A stretch of DNA of 64,000 bases from Pseudonocardia sp. ICBG1293 (lineage in GTDB: Bacteria; Actinomycetota; Actinomycetes; Mycobacteriales; Pseudonocardiaceae). A model generated the notes under the pieces. The model searched no databases. It saw nothing but the letters and a program-made list of their open reading frames with translations, and was not told the DNA's origin. Numbering within the stretch: the stretch's first letter is position 1; each line of letters starts with the position of its first letter. The DNA lies in the NCBI RefSeq assembly GCF_020131355.1, contig NZ_JAHLEL010000047.1, positions 248,001 through 312,000 on the forward strand, given 5' to 3'. A program made the position numbers and the translations under genes. Positions 42,668-51,898 of this stretch are shown here, in pieces.

Positions 42668-43957
42668 ATGGAGATGCTCCTGCTGTTCGGGCTCCTCATC
42701 GGGTCCCTGGTCCTCGGCATGCCGGTCGCGGTGGCCATCGGCCTGTCCGCGCTGGCGGTGATCCTGCTGGCCGACCTGGCGGTGCCGCTGACGCTCGTCC
42801 CGCACCAGATCTTCGGCGGGATGAACAGCTACGCGCTGATGGCCGTCCCGTTCTTCATCCTCGCCGGCGAGATGATGAACGCCTCCGGGGTGACCCAGCG
42901 GATCATCCGGCTGGCGCTCGCGCTGGTCGGGCACGTCAGGGGCAGCCTGGCTCAGGTCAACACGGTCGGCTCGATCATGATGGCCGGGGTGTCCGGCTCC
43001 GGGGCCGCGGACACCGCGGCACTGGGCAGCGTGCTGATCCCGGAGATGGAGAAGAAGGGCTACGGCCGGGCCTACTCCGCGGCGATCACCGCGGCCACCG
43101 CGACGGTGGGCCCGATCATCCCGCCGTCGGTGCTGTTCGTGGTCTACGGCTCGTTGACCAACACCTCCGTCGGCAACCTGTTCCTGGCCGGCATCCTGCC
43201 CGGGCTGATGATGGGCATGATCATGATGGTGGTCGCCTACCTGACCTCGCGGCGGCGCGGCTACCAGCAGGATCCCGAGCCGTTCAGCCTCGCCGCACTC
43301 GGCGGCGCGGCCCTCGGTGGACTCGCGGCCGCGCTCGTCCCGGCGATCATCGTGGCCGCGATCCTCACCGGGTTCGCCACCGCCACCGAGGTCGGCGTGG
43401 TCGCCGTGCTCGTCGCCCTGGTGCTCGGTCTGGTGGCGTTCGGCCGGCTGCGCGGGTGGGGCGAGCTCGCCGGGGTCGTCACGAGGGCCACCCGGACCAG
43501 CGCGGCGATCCTGTTCATCATCGCTACATCGGGGCTGTTCGCGAACGTGCTGACCCGGTTGCGGTTCCAGGACTCCCTGCTCGGCGCCGTCTCGGGCATC
43601 TCGACGCATCCGATGGTCGTCCTCATGCTGATCGTGCTCGCGCTGCTGCTGTTCGGGATGTTCATCGACGTCACGCCGCTGCTGATCATGTTCGCGGCGC
43701 CGGTCGCGGTGATCGGCGGCGAGCTCGGTCTCGACCCGCTGCACCTCTGCGTCGTCGTGGTGCTGACCGCCACGATCGGCGCGGTCACCCCGCCGGTCGG
43801 CGGGTATCTGATCATCGCCGGCGGTATCGCCCGGGTCCCGCTCACCGCGATGGTCCGGCCGCTCGTGCCGTTCTGGGGAGCCCTGCTGCTGAGCCTGGCG
43901 GTGCTGATCGCGTTCCCCGGGCTGGCCACCGCGATCCCGTCGCTCGTCGGCGGATGA
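42668..43957 (+). CDS. dctM: TRAP transporter large permease (DctM)
   Basis: 429 residues, about 12 membrane segments. M-A-V-P-F-F-I-L-A-G-E-M-M and V-S-G-S-G-A-A-D-T-A-A, I-I-P-P-S are the conserved DctM loops that line the sodium and substrate path. Full length and undamaged. It transports the ligand handed over by DctP. Its stop overlaps a possible ATG (ATGA) of the next gene. Confidence 0.92.
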   Translation: MEMLLLFGLLIGSLVLGMPVAVAIGLSALAVILLADLAVPLTLVPHQIFGGMNSYALMAVPFFILAGEMMNASGVTQRIIRLALALVGHVRGSLAQVNTVGSIMMAGVSGSGAADTAALGSVLIPEMEKKGYGRAYSAAITAATATVGPIIPPSVLFVVYGSLTNTSVGNLFLAGILPGLMMGMIMMVVAYLTSRRRGYQQDPEPFSLAALGGAALGGLAAALVPAIIVAAILTGFATATEVGVVAVLVALVLGLVAFGRLRGWGELAGVVTRATRTSAAILFIIATSGLFANVLTRLRFQDSLLGAVSGISTHPMVVLMLIVLALLLFGMFIDVTPLLIMFAAPVAVIGGELGLDPLHLCVVVVLTATIGAVTPPVGGYLIIAGGIARVPLTAMVRPLVPFWGALLLSLAVLIAFPGLATAIPSLVGG

Positions 43958-43968
43958 GGGAGTCGACC

Positions 43969-44965
43969 ATGACACGCGCACGCGCCGTCCCGGCAGCACT
44001 GCTGGCCGCGATCTGCCTGGTGCTCACCGCCTGCGGCTCCCCGGCAGGCGGTGACACCGACCCTGTGGTGATCCGCTACGGCAACATCTACCCGGCGTCC
44101 ACGACCTTCGGGAAGGCCGTCGACCGGATGGCCGAGCTCGTCGAGGAGCGCAGCGACGGCGCCGTCCGGATGGACGTGTTCCACAGTGGATCGCTGGGCA
44201 GCGAGCAGACCCACATCGAGGGCGTCCGCGAGGGCTCGCTGGAGATGGCGCACACCGGGACCGCCGGGATCGCGCTGTTCGTCCCGGAGACCGCGCTGTT
44301 CGAACGGTGGTACGCCTTCGACGGCCTGGACGCGCTGGCCGGTGCCTTCGACGAGGCGACCCCGCTGCTGGAGCGGATGTACGCCGACAAGGGATTCACC
44401 CTGCTCGGGACGTTCTACAACGGACCGCGCACGCTCATCGCGACCAGCCCGATCCGCTCGCTCGGCGACGTGCAGGGCAAGCAGCTGCGGGTCCCGGGCA
44501 GCGACCTCTACGTCCGGATGGCCAACGGACTCGGGGCGCGCGGGGTGTCCATGCCGCTCGGCGACGCCTTCACCGGCCTGCAGACCGGCACCATCGACGC
44601 GCTCGAGGGATCGCCGGACGACCTGAGCAGCGGCGGCTACGGCTCCGTCGCGCCGTACCTGACGCTCGACGAGCACGTCTACCACCCGCTGTCGATCGTC
44701 TACGGCTCCGATGCCTGGGAGGCGCTGGACCCCGCTGGTCCAGGCCGCCGTCGACGAGGTCTCGGCCGAGCAGCGCGCCGCCCTGGAACAGGCCAATGAC
44801 GATGCACTCGCGGCGCTCGAGGACGAGGGCGTCGAGATCATCGAGATCACCGACCGGGACGCCTGGGCCGAGCGCGTCGCGCCCACCTCGGCCGAGTTCG
44901 CCCAGCGCTTCGGCCCGGACGGACAGCGCATCGTCGAGATCCTCGACGCCGCCGGCCGACCCTGA
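43969..44965 (+). pseudogene. dctP: TRAP substrate-binding lipoprotein (DctP), frameshifted
   Basis: About 332 codons plus one extra base. Signal sequence ending V-L-T-A-C puts the lipid Cys at 22. Then I-R-Y-G-N-I-Y-P-A-S-T-T-F-G-K, the ligand-arginine region G-K-Q-L-R-V-P-G-S and D-A-L-E-G-S-P-D-D. At 44731-44734 a CCCC replaces an expected CCC after E-A-L-D, and the C-terminal helix (V-Q-A-A-V-D-E-V onward) lies in the next frame to 44965. Without this protein the TRAP system has no receptor, unless the extra base is a sequencing error. GAGGGAG precedes ATG 43969. Confidence 0.85.
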
Positions 44966-44994
44966 CCCCCTTCGTACCGAGAGAGGACACCTTC

Positions 44995-46185
44995 GTGCCA
45001 GAACCTTCCGGAGCGCTCGACGGGATCCGCGTGCTGGACCTGTCCCGCTTCATCGCCGGACCGCTGTGTGCGCAGATCCTCGGCGACCTGGGCGCCGACG
45101 TGATCAAAGTGGAGCGGCCAGGCGGCGAGGACGCCCGCGGACTGGGCCCGTTCCTCGACGGCGAGAGCCTCTACGTCGCGACCTACAACCGCAACAAGCG
45201 GGCGATGACCGTCGACACCCGCAACCCGGACGGCGTCGCGCTGCTCGCCGACCTGGTCGCGCGCTGCGACGTGCTGGTCGAGAACTACCGGCCCGGGACG
45301 ATGGCGGCGATGGGGCTCTCGCACGAGCGGCTGGCCGAGCTCAACCCGCGCCTGGTCGTCGTGTCGCTGTCCGGGTTCGGGCAGGACGGCCCGATGGCCG
45401 GGCGGGCACTGTTCGACGCCATCGCGCAGGCCATGTCCGGACTGATGAGCCGCACCGGGCGCGCGGAGGACCCGCCGCTTCCGGCCGGGACGTTCGTCGC
45501 CGACCACCTGACCGGGGTCTACGGGGCGCTCGGCGCGGTCACCGCGCTGCACCACCGCACGAGCACCGGGCGCGGCCAGGTGGTCGACGTCGCCTCGCTC
45601 GACGCGCTGTTCTCCTGCCTCGGCACGACGTCGGTGGCCGCAGCGAACGGGGTCGCGCCCGCCGAGCGCACCGGGTCCCGGGACCCGCTCAGCGGCCCGG
45701 CGAACACCTTCCCCACCCGGGACGGCTGGATCTACCTGCACGCCGGGACCGACCCGCTGTTCCCGCGGCTGTGCGCGGCGATGGGCCGGCCGTCGCTGGC
45801 CGACGGGGCGTGGCGCGACGTGGCCGGACGGATGGCCGACATCGAGGCGGTCGAGGCCGAGGTCACCGCGTGGACCCGGGAGCTGTCCACCGAGGACGTC
45901 TCCGCGGCACTGGACGAGCAGCGGATCCGGTTCGGGCCGGTGCTGACCGTGGACGAGGCGGCGGCACTCCCCCAGCTGGCCGCACGGGGGATGCTCGTCG
46001 AGGGCGCGCACTCGACGCTCGGGTCGATCACCCAGCTCGGGATGCCGGTCAAGCTCGGCGAGGCCCCGGCGAGCCTGCGCCGGGGTGTGCCGGCCGTCGG
46101 CGAGCACACCGGTCAGGTGCTCGCCGAGCTGCTCGGGCTGGACGAGGAGCGCATCGCGACGCTCCGCGCGAGCGGCGCGATCTGA
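44995..46185 (+). CDS. CaiB/BaiF-family CoA transferase (paralogue C)
   Basis: 396 residues, GTG start with GAGAGGA upstream. V-L-D-L-S-R-F-I-A-G-P-L, L-G-A-D-V-I-K-V-E-R-P and the expected catalytic Asp170 in T-F-V-A-D-H-L-T-G. Last gene of the rightward operon, 29 bases after DctP, convergent with the synthetase. Resembles paralogues A and B strongly. Three copies imply several acid/CoA pairs in one pathway. Confidence 0.9.
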   Translation: MPEPSGALDGIRVLDLSRFIAGPLCAQILGDLGADVIKVERPGGEDARGLGPFLDGESLYVATYNRNKRAMTVDTRNPDGVALLADLVARCDVLVENYRPGTMAAMGLSHERLAELNPRLVVVSLSGFGQDGPMAGRALFDAIAQAMSGLMSRTGRAEDPPLPAGTFVADHLTGVYGALGAVTALHHRTSTGRGQVVDVASLDALFSCLGTTSVAAANGVAPAERTGSRDPLSGPANTFPTRDGWIYLHAGTDPLFPRLCAAMGRPSLADGAWRDVAGRMADIEAVEAEVTAWTRELSTEDVSAALDEQRIRFGPVLTVDEAAALPQLAARGMLVEGAHSTLGSITQLGMPVKLGEAPASLRRGVPAVGEHTGQVLAELLGLDEERIATLRASGAI

Positions 46186-46242
46186 CCGGACGAGGCGTCC
46201 ACCCTGGTCGTGCCCCACGCGCCCCGGGCAGGTGTGCGGGGC

Positions 46243-48177
46243 TCACCGCCGGATGGCCGCGGCGGCGGCGTCGAGCGAGGTGGCGTCCTCCATCGCGCTC
46301 GTGTCGCCGGTCGGCCCGCCGTGCACGACGAGATCGCGGAGCAGCCGTCGCATGATCTTCCCGGTCCGGGTCTTCGGCATGGCGCGGGTGACGTAGACGT
46401 GCTCCGGACGGGCGTAGCCGCCCAGCTCGGCCGCCACCCGGCGGCCGACCTCGGTCGGTACGTCGGCGCCCGCCGGGCCGTCGGCGTGCTGTCCGAGCGT
46501 CACGAACACAACCGGCACCGTCCCCTTGGTCTCGTGCGGCACGCCGATCACGGCCGCCTCCACGACGCCGGGATGGCCGGTGACGACGGCCTCGATCTCC
46601 ATGGTCGAGATGCGGTGGGCCGCCACGTTGATCACGTCGTCGGCCCGGCCGAGCACCCAGAGGTGGCCGTCGTGGTCGAGCACGGCCTCGTCGTGGGTGG
46701 CATAGCGGCCGGGGAACCGGGAGAAGTAGGTCTGCAGGTAGCGATCGTGGTCGTCCCAGACCGTGCGGGCCAGGGTCGGGAACGGCGCGGTCAGCACCAG
46801 GTTCCCCTTCACCCCGGCCGGGACCGGCACCCCGTCGTCGTCGACCACCTCCCATTCGTGTCCGGGCACGGCCGTCCCCACCGAGCCCGCCTTGAGCGTC
46901 TCCACACCGTGGACGGGGTAGGTCCAGGTGGAGCCGGTCTCGGTCTGCCCGTAGGCGTTGACCACCGGGACGTCGAAGGTGGTCGTCGTCCAGTCGAAGG
47001 TGTCGGCGTCCAGCGGCTCGCCCTGCATCGTGATCAGTGCCAGGTCGAGCGGGTGCGCGGCGGCGAGCTCGTCACCGAACTTGCGCAGCATCCGGGCCAG
47101 GGTCGGTGCGGCGAGCACCTTGGTCACCCGGTGCCGCTCGCAGACCTCGTAGAACCGGGCCTCGGTGGGGGTGTCCAGCGCACCCTCGAAACAGGCGATC
47201 GTCATGCCGCAGGCCAGGCCGCCGACCACCGCCTGGATCGGGAAGGTGAGCCATCCGACGTCGGCGGCGACCCAGTAGACGTCACCCGGCTGGTAGCCCG
47301 CCTGCCAGTGCGCGTTGGCCCAGGTGCCCAGCAGGAACCCGCCGACGCTGTGCACCACACCCTTCGGTGTGGACTCGGTGCCGCTGGTGAAGATCAGGAA
47401 GGACGGGTCGTTGGGATCGAGCGGCACGGCGGGGGTGCCGGCGGAACCCGCCTCGACGACGGCGGAGTAGCGGTGCTCCGCCGCGCCCAGCGATGTCGCG
47501 TCCCCGGTCCGGTCGACGACCACGGTGGCCCGCACGGACGGGGCGCGCCCACGGGCCGCACGCAGCGTCTCCAGCAGCGGCACCCGTCTGCCCCGGCGGT
47601 AGCTCGCGTCGGCCACCACGACGGCCACCGCCCGCGCGGCCCGCAGCCGGGACGCCACCGCCTCCTCGCCGAACCCGGCGAACAGCACCGTGTAGATCGC
47701 GCCGATCCGGTTGCAGGCCTGGATGGTCGTGAACGCCTCGACCAGGTTCGGCATGTAGATGCCGACGACATCACCCCGGCGGACCCCCAGCCCGGCCAGC
47801 CCGGCCGCCAGCCGGGTGGTCTCGTCGGCCAGCTCGGCGTAGGTCAGGGTCCGGGTGTCACCGGGTTCCCCCTCCCAGATCACGGCCGGCCGGTCCCGGG
47901 TCGCGGGGTCCTCCGCCCACCGGTCGACGCAGTTGTCCGCGACGTTGATCAGTCCGCCCTCGAAGTAGCGGAACTCGGGCAGCTCGCCCGTGCGCACCGT
48001 CGTCCAGGGGCGCATCCATCGCTGCCGGCCGGCGACCCAGGCCCAGTACTCGTCCGGGGTGGTGAACGAGCGGGCGTGGTCCAGCGCCGTCACCCGGTCC
48101 GGCACCGTCCACCGGGGCGGGAGCGGACGCAGCGGCGTGGCGATCAGCTGGGCGAGGGGGTCGGCACTCTCGGACAT
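46243..48177 (-). CDS. Acetyl/propionyl-type acyl-CoA synthetase (AMP-forming)
   Basis: 644 residues, the length and layout of acetyl-CoA synthetase relatives. F-T-S-G-T-E-S-T-P-K-G-V core, Y-G-Q-T-E-T-G motif, G-R-A-D-D-V-I-N hinge and the acylatable Lys in K-T-R-T-G-K-I-M. The core reads T-E-S-T-P-K-G where acetyl-CoA synthetases usually have T-G-x-P-K-G, so specificity may be altered. It lies 213 bases downstream of the acyl-CoA dehydrogenase in the same direction and may be read from the same TetR-controlled promoter. Confidence 0.87.
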   Translation of the reverse strand: MSESADPLAQLIATPLRPLPPRWTVPDRVTALDHARSFTTPDEYWAWVAGRQRWMRPWTTVRTGELPEFRYFEGGLINVADNCVDRWAEDPATRDRPAVIWEGEPGDTRTLTYAELADETTRLAAGLAGLGVRRGDVVGIYMPNLVEAFTTIQACNRIGAIYTVLFAGFGEEAVASRLRAARAVAVVVADASYRRGRRVPLLETLRAARGRAPSVRATVVVDRTGDATSLGAAEHRYSAVVEAGSAGTPAVPLDPNDPSFLIFTSGTESTPKGVVHSVGGFLLGTWANAHWQAGYQPGDVYWVAADVGWLTFPIQAVVGGLACGMTIACFEGALDTPTEARFYEVCERHRVTKVLAAPTLARMLRKFGDELAAAHPLDLALITMQGEPLDADTFDWTTTTFDVPVVNAYGQTETGSTWTYPVHGVETLKAGSVGTAVPGHEWEVVDDDGVPVPAGVKGNLVLTAPFPTLARTVWDDHDRYLQTYFSRFPGRYATHDEAVLDHDGHLWVLGRADDVINVAAHRISTMEIEAVVTGHPGVVEAAVIGVPHETKGTVPVVFVTLGQHADGPAGADVPTEVGRRVAAELGGYARPEHVYVTRAMPKTRTGKIMRRLLRDLVVHGGPTGDTSAMEDATSLDAAAAAIRR

Positions 48178-48390
48178 CGGTGTCCTCTCGGCAGAGTGGG
48201 GGTCTACGCGGGGCCGGCGACGGGATGTCGTCGGCCGGGGGACCGGGTCCGGCGGGCCGCGCCCCGCCCCGGCCTCTCGTAACGCCCGGCCCGGTCCTCC
48301 CCCCGCTGGGCCGGGTCGCGGGCGGTCACGACACGCTCCCGGGGCGCCACGTCGGCGGGCGACGGGTGCGGTACCGGGGCGCCGTGACGG

Positions 48391-49530
48391 TCATGACGCC
48401 AGTGCCTTGCTGAGGATCTCCAGCTGCACCTCGTCGGTGCCGCCCCCGATCCGCAGGATCCGCGCGTCCCGGTAGTGCCGGGCCACCGGACTCTCCTCGA
48501 CGAACCCGGACCCGCCGAACAGCTGGACGGCGTCGTCGACGACGTGGGCGGCCGCGCGCGCGGCGAGGTACTTGGCCCGCGCCACCGACGTGGCCGCGTC
48601 GGGGTGCCCGGCGTCGAGCCGGGCCGCGGCCCGGTGCGTCAGCAGCCGGGCGGCGTCGAGCTCGATCTCCATCGCCGCGATCCGGTGCCGGATCGTCTGC
48701 AGGTGGGTCAGCGGCGCACCGAACGCCTCGCGTCCACGGACGTGCGCCCGGACCAGGTCGAGGCACTCCGCGGCGTGCCCCAGCCCCATCGCGGCCAGCG
48801 CGATCCGTTCCAGCTGGAAGCCCTCCATGATCTGGTGGAAGCCGCGGTTCTCCGTGCCCACCACCGCGTCGCCCGCGACGACGACACCGTCCAGGACCAC
48901 CTCACGGGTGTCCGACGAGTGCCACCCCATCTTGCGCAGCGGCCGCCCGGTGGACAGGCCCGGCGTGCCCTGCTCGACCGCGAACAGCGTGATCCCGGAG
49001 TGACGCGGGCCCCCGGTGCGGGCGGCCACGACCAGGACGTCGGCCGGCCCGGCGTTGGTGATGAACATCTTCCGCCCGTCGAGGACCCAGCCGTCGTCGG
49101 TACGGCGGGCGGTGCTGGTGAGCCCGGCGACGTCGGACCCGGTGCCGGGCTCGGTCACCGCGATCGCCGCCACCGCCTCGCCCGCGACCAGCGGTGGGAC
49201 CCATCGGGCCCGTTGCTCCGCGGTGCCGTGCCGGACCAGGTGCGGCGCGGCCATGTAGGCGCTGACCAGGGCGGTCACCGCGATCCCGCCGCTCGCCCGA
49301 GCCAGCTCCTCGGCCAGCACCGCGACGGCCAGCGACCCCGCCCCGGAGCCGCCCAGGTCCTCCGGCGTGGTCAAGCCGAGCAGGCCGGTGTCACCGAGCC
49401 GCTTCCACAGCTCGGCCGGGAAGACCCCGGACTCCTCGACCTCGTCGACGAGGGGGCGGATCTCGCGATCGGTGATGTCGCGACACGTCGCACGGAAGGC
49501 GACGTGCTCCTCGCTGAGCTCCCACGACAT
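48391..49530 (-). CDS. Acyl-CoA dehydrogenase, isovaleryl/long-chain-like active site
   Basis: 379 residues. Flavin motif A-V-T-E-P-G-T-G-S-D (125-134) and R-K-M-F-I-T-N-A. The usual C-terminal catalytic Glu position reads I-G-G-G-T-D-E-V, so the base is not there. Instead Glu241 in F-Q-L-E-R-I sits where isovaleryl-CoA dehydrogenase has its catalytic Glu (L-D-L-E-R-L). This suggests a branched or long acyl-CoA. ATG 49530 lies 16 bases from a strong palindrome and faces the TetR gene. Confidence 0.88.
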   Translation of the reverse strand: MSWELSEEHVAFRATCRDITDREIRPLVDEVEESGVFPAELWKRLGDTGLLGLTTPEDLGGSGAGSLAVAVLAEELARASGGIAVTALVSAYMAAPHLVRHGTAEQRARWVPPLVAGEAVAAIAVTEPGTGSDVAGLTSTARRTDDGWVLDGRKMFITNAGPADVLVVAARTGGPRHSGITLFAVEQGTPGLSTGRPLRKMGWHSSDTREVVLDGVVVAGDAVVGTENRGFHQIMEGFQLERIALAAMGLGHAAECLDLVRAHVRGREAFGAPLTHLQTIRHRIAAMEIELDAARLLTHRAAARLDAGHPDAATSVARAKYLAARAAAHVVDDAVQLFGGSGFVEESPVARHYRDARILRIGGGTDEVQLEILSKALAS

Positions 49531-49545
49531 GTGCGCTGCCTCACT

Positions 49546-49571
49546 TATTCGACCGACCGGTCGGGCGAATA
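49546..49571. promoter_or_regulatory. 26-bp TetR-type palindrome
   Basis: TATTCG-A-CCGACCGGTCGG-G-CGAATA is a 26-base palindrome with a single mismatched pair. The ACCGACCGGTCGG core is the common operator type of TetR regulators controlling acyl-CoA dehydrogenase genes. It lies between the divergent acyl-CoA dehydrogenase and TetR genes and should repress both. Confidence 0.85.
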
Positions 49572-49652
49572 CTGCGAGCATGCCGCCCCGCTGTCAACCC
49601 CGGCTCCGGCTACCGTGGACGTCGGTCGCACGAGGCGCAGGTGGAGGGGCCG

Positions 49653-50273
49653 ATGACGGACACGACCTTGAGCAAGGCGGACGCCCGCCGCATCCGGGTG
49701 CTGTCGCAGTCGGCGGAGATCTTCTCCCGGCAGGGGTTCCGGGCCACCTCGATGAACGAGATCGCGGCCGCCGTCGGGCTGTCGAAGCCGACCCTCTACC
49801 ACTACTTCCGCAGCAAGGAGGAGCTGCTCGTCCGGCTCTACTCCGACGTGCTGGACGAGAGCCTGGTCATGGCACGGCGCACGGTGGCCGCGGCGGCGAC
49901 CCCGCTCGACGCGATCCGGGACCTGATCGCCTCGCGGGTCGCCTACACCTGCCGGCACCAGGCACTGCTGAAGGTGTGCTTCGAGGAGGAGCACGAGCTC
50001 CCCGCCCACCTGGCAGGGGAGGTCCTCGACCGTCGCCGGGCGTTCGAGAACCTGTTCACCGACGCCCTGCAGCAGCACCTGGACCGCCACCCCGGCGCGC
50101 TGCTGGACGGGATGACGCCCAAGATCTACGTCAACATGTGCCTGGGTGCGGTCAACTGGACCTACAAGTGGTACCGGGCCGACGGCGGATCGACCCCCGA
50201 GGAGCTGGGCGCGGGCATCGCGGCGTCGCTGACCGAGTCGCTCTACCGCGGCGCCGCAGCACGCCGCCCGTGA
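49653..50273 (+). CDS. TetR-family regulator of acyl-CoA genes
   Basis: 206 residues, ATG 49653 with GGAGGGG upstream. Helix-turn-helix T-S-M-N-E-I-A-A-A-V-G-L-S-K-P-T-L-Y-H-Y followed by the K-E-E-L-L helix. The ligand domain, with W-T-Y-K-W-Y-R near the end, is like the fatty-acyl-CoA-responsive TetR group (TetR_C_33/FadR-like). The palindrome at 49546-49571 is its probable operator. Confidence 0.88.
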   Translation: MTDTTLSKADARRIRVLSQSAEIFSRQGFRATSMNEIAAAVGLSKPTLYHYFRSKEELLVRLYSDVLDESLVMARRTVAAAATPLDAIRDLIASRVAYTCRHQALLKVCFEEEHELPAHLAGEVLDRRRAFENLFTDALQQHLDRHPGALLDGMTPKIYVNMCLGAVNWTYKWYRADGGSTPEELGAGIAASLTESLYRGAAARRP

Positions 50274-50413
50274 CCGACCGGAACTGCTCCGCCGCTGCGA
50301 GCAGGCCCGGTGCCGGACCGGTCCCCCGGTCCCCGCGGACACCTCCCGGGTTCCGCTCCCCCGGCACCGCGTCGGGCGCCGGTCGGCACCCCGGTTCCGG
50401 CCCCCGGCCACGA

Positions 50414-51730
50414 CTACGGCCCGGGCGTCACCCCGCCGACCCGCTCGCGACGCACCATCACCGCCAGCGCCACCGCGACCGCGATGCCGGCGACACAGGC
50501 GCCCAGCACGAACAGGAACGACGCCGCCGAGTCCCCGCCCGGCCCCTCGAGCAGACCGAACACCGACGGCCCGACGAACGAGCCGGTCAGGCCGATCATG
50601 TTCACGAAGGCCAGGCCCACTGCCGCCATCAGACCCGACATCCGTGACATCGCGACCGACCAGAACAGCGGCAGCGTGCCGATCACGAAGAAGTTCGTCG
50701 CGTAGAGCAGCACGATCTGCCACACCGGGTCCGCCACCGCCAGGTAACCGGTCAGCGTCACCGTCGCCAGCACCGCGCAGACCACGATCAGACCGGTGTC
50801 GTCGTGCACGTACCGGCGGTGCAGCCACGGGAAGAACAGGACACCGGCGAGCGCGCCGACGCCGAGGCCGCCGGTGATCACACCGATCTGCAGCGGGTCG
50901 TCGACCCCGAGCGCCTGGATCAGCGACGGCACGTTGAACCCCACCGCGGAGCCGATGAGCTGGTTGAGGAAGTAGAGCCCGGACAGCACCAGGATCACCG
51001 GTCGTCCGAAGGCGTACCCGAGGTTGCCGCGCAGCCGGGCGGGCGAGGGCCCGTCGCCCGCGCCGGCCCGGGCGCTGAGCTCGTCCGCCTCCGCCCGGCT
51101 GAGCCAGCGGGCGTCCTGCGGGCGGCTGGGCAGGGTGAACCAGACGACCGCACCGATCAGCACCGTCACCAGACCCTCGGTCAGGAACATCCACTGCCAG
51201 CCGTGCAGGCCGGCGGCGCCGTCGAGCAGCATCAGCGCTCCGCCGGCCGGCGAGCCGAGGATGATCGCCAGGGCGGGAGCGGTGTAGATGAGCCCGACCA
51301 CCGTGACCCGGTGCTGCGGGGCGAACCACAGCGTCACCATGTACATCAGCGCCGGATACAGGCCCGCCTCGGCGGCGCCTAGCAGGAACCGCAGGACGTA
51401 GAACGACAGCTCACCCTGCACGAACATCATCGAGGCCGAGACCAGGCCCCAGGTCACGGCGATCCGGGTGATCCAGGCGCGGGCGCCGATCCGGTGCAGG
51501 ACCATGTTGCTCGGGATCTCCAGCAGCGCGTAGCTGAGGAAGAAGATCCCGGCCCCGAGCCCGTAGGCCGCGGCGCTGATCCCGACGTCGGCCTCGAGCT
51601 GGGTCTTGGCCAGCGCGACGTTCGTCCTGTTCACATAGGACATGAAGTACGCGATACCCATGATCGGCAGCAGCCGGTACATCGCCTTCCGGGTGGCGAC
51701 GGCGTGCAGTGTGGCGAGTCCGGTCGGCAT
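50414..51730 (-). CDS. ACS-family MFS transporter (anion/hydroxyacid importer)
   Basis: 438 residues, 12 membrane segments. The first helix region has Y-F-M-S-Y-V-N-R-T-N-V, followed by G-A-G-I-F-F-L-S-Y-A-L-L-E-I-P-S-N and R-F-L-L-G-A-A-E-A-G-L-Y-P, the ACS (anion:cation symporter) signature found in phthalate, tartrate and hexuronate permeases. ATG 51730 is preceded by GGGGGA. The longer frame crosses the operator region. It faces the carboxylesterase and probably imports its substrate or product. Confidence 0.87.
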   Translation of the reverse strand: MPTGLATLHAVATRKAMYRLLPIMGIAYFMSYVNRTNVALAKTQLEADVGISAAAYGLGAGIFFLSYALLEIPSNMVLHRIGARAWITRIAVTWGLVSASMMFVQGELSFYVLRFLLGAAEAGLYPALMYMVTLWFAPQHRVTVVGLIYTAPALAIILGSPAGGALMLLDGAAGLHGWQWMFLTEGLVTVLIGAVVWFTLPSRPQDARWLSRAEADELSARAGAGDGPSPARLRGNLGYAFGRPVILVLSGLYFLNQLIGSAVGFNVPSLIQALGVDDPLQIGVITGGLGVGALAGVLFFPWLHRRYVHDDTGLIVVCAVLATVTLTGYLAVADPVWQIVLLYATNFFVIGTLPLFWSVAMSRMSGLMAAVGLAFVNMIGLTGSFVGPSVFGLLEGPGGDSAASFLFVLGACVAGIAVAVALAVMVRRERVGGVTPGP

Positions 51731-51743
51731 CGATGGATCCCCC

Positions 51744-51890
51744 TGACATTCAGTGTCACCGTGTCGGCAGTGACGTGACACTGGGTGTCCGTCTGACCGG
51801 TGCCCGTTCCTCTGACAAGGGCGAGTTCGCCCGATTGTGCTGGCAGAAGCACTGGCACTCGGTGTCATCAAAAGGTGTCGACGTGTCACA
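51744..51890. promoter_or_regulatory. Repeated TGACAC/GTGTCA operator half-sites
   Basis: The 168-base divergent region contains several symmetric sites built on the same half-site: TGACATT-C-AGTGTCA (51744-51758), TGACACTGGGTGTCC (51776-51790) and TGGCACTCGGTGTCA at about 51854-51868, then further GTGTC half-sites to 51890. The multiple copies around both starts suggest cooperative repression of the importer and the esterase operon, probably by the TetR at 53371. Confidence 0.65.
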
Positions 51891-51898
51891 CTGGCGGC

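Noticed and set aside
43261..46218. Very long minus-strand open frame opposite DctM, DctP and CoA transferase C
   Set aside because: Composition and repeats are those of an antisense shadow in high-GC DNA. The plus-strand genes have clear family motifs.
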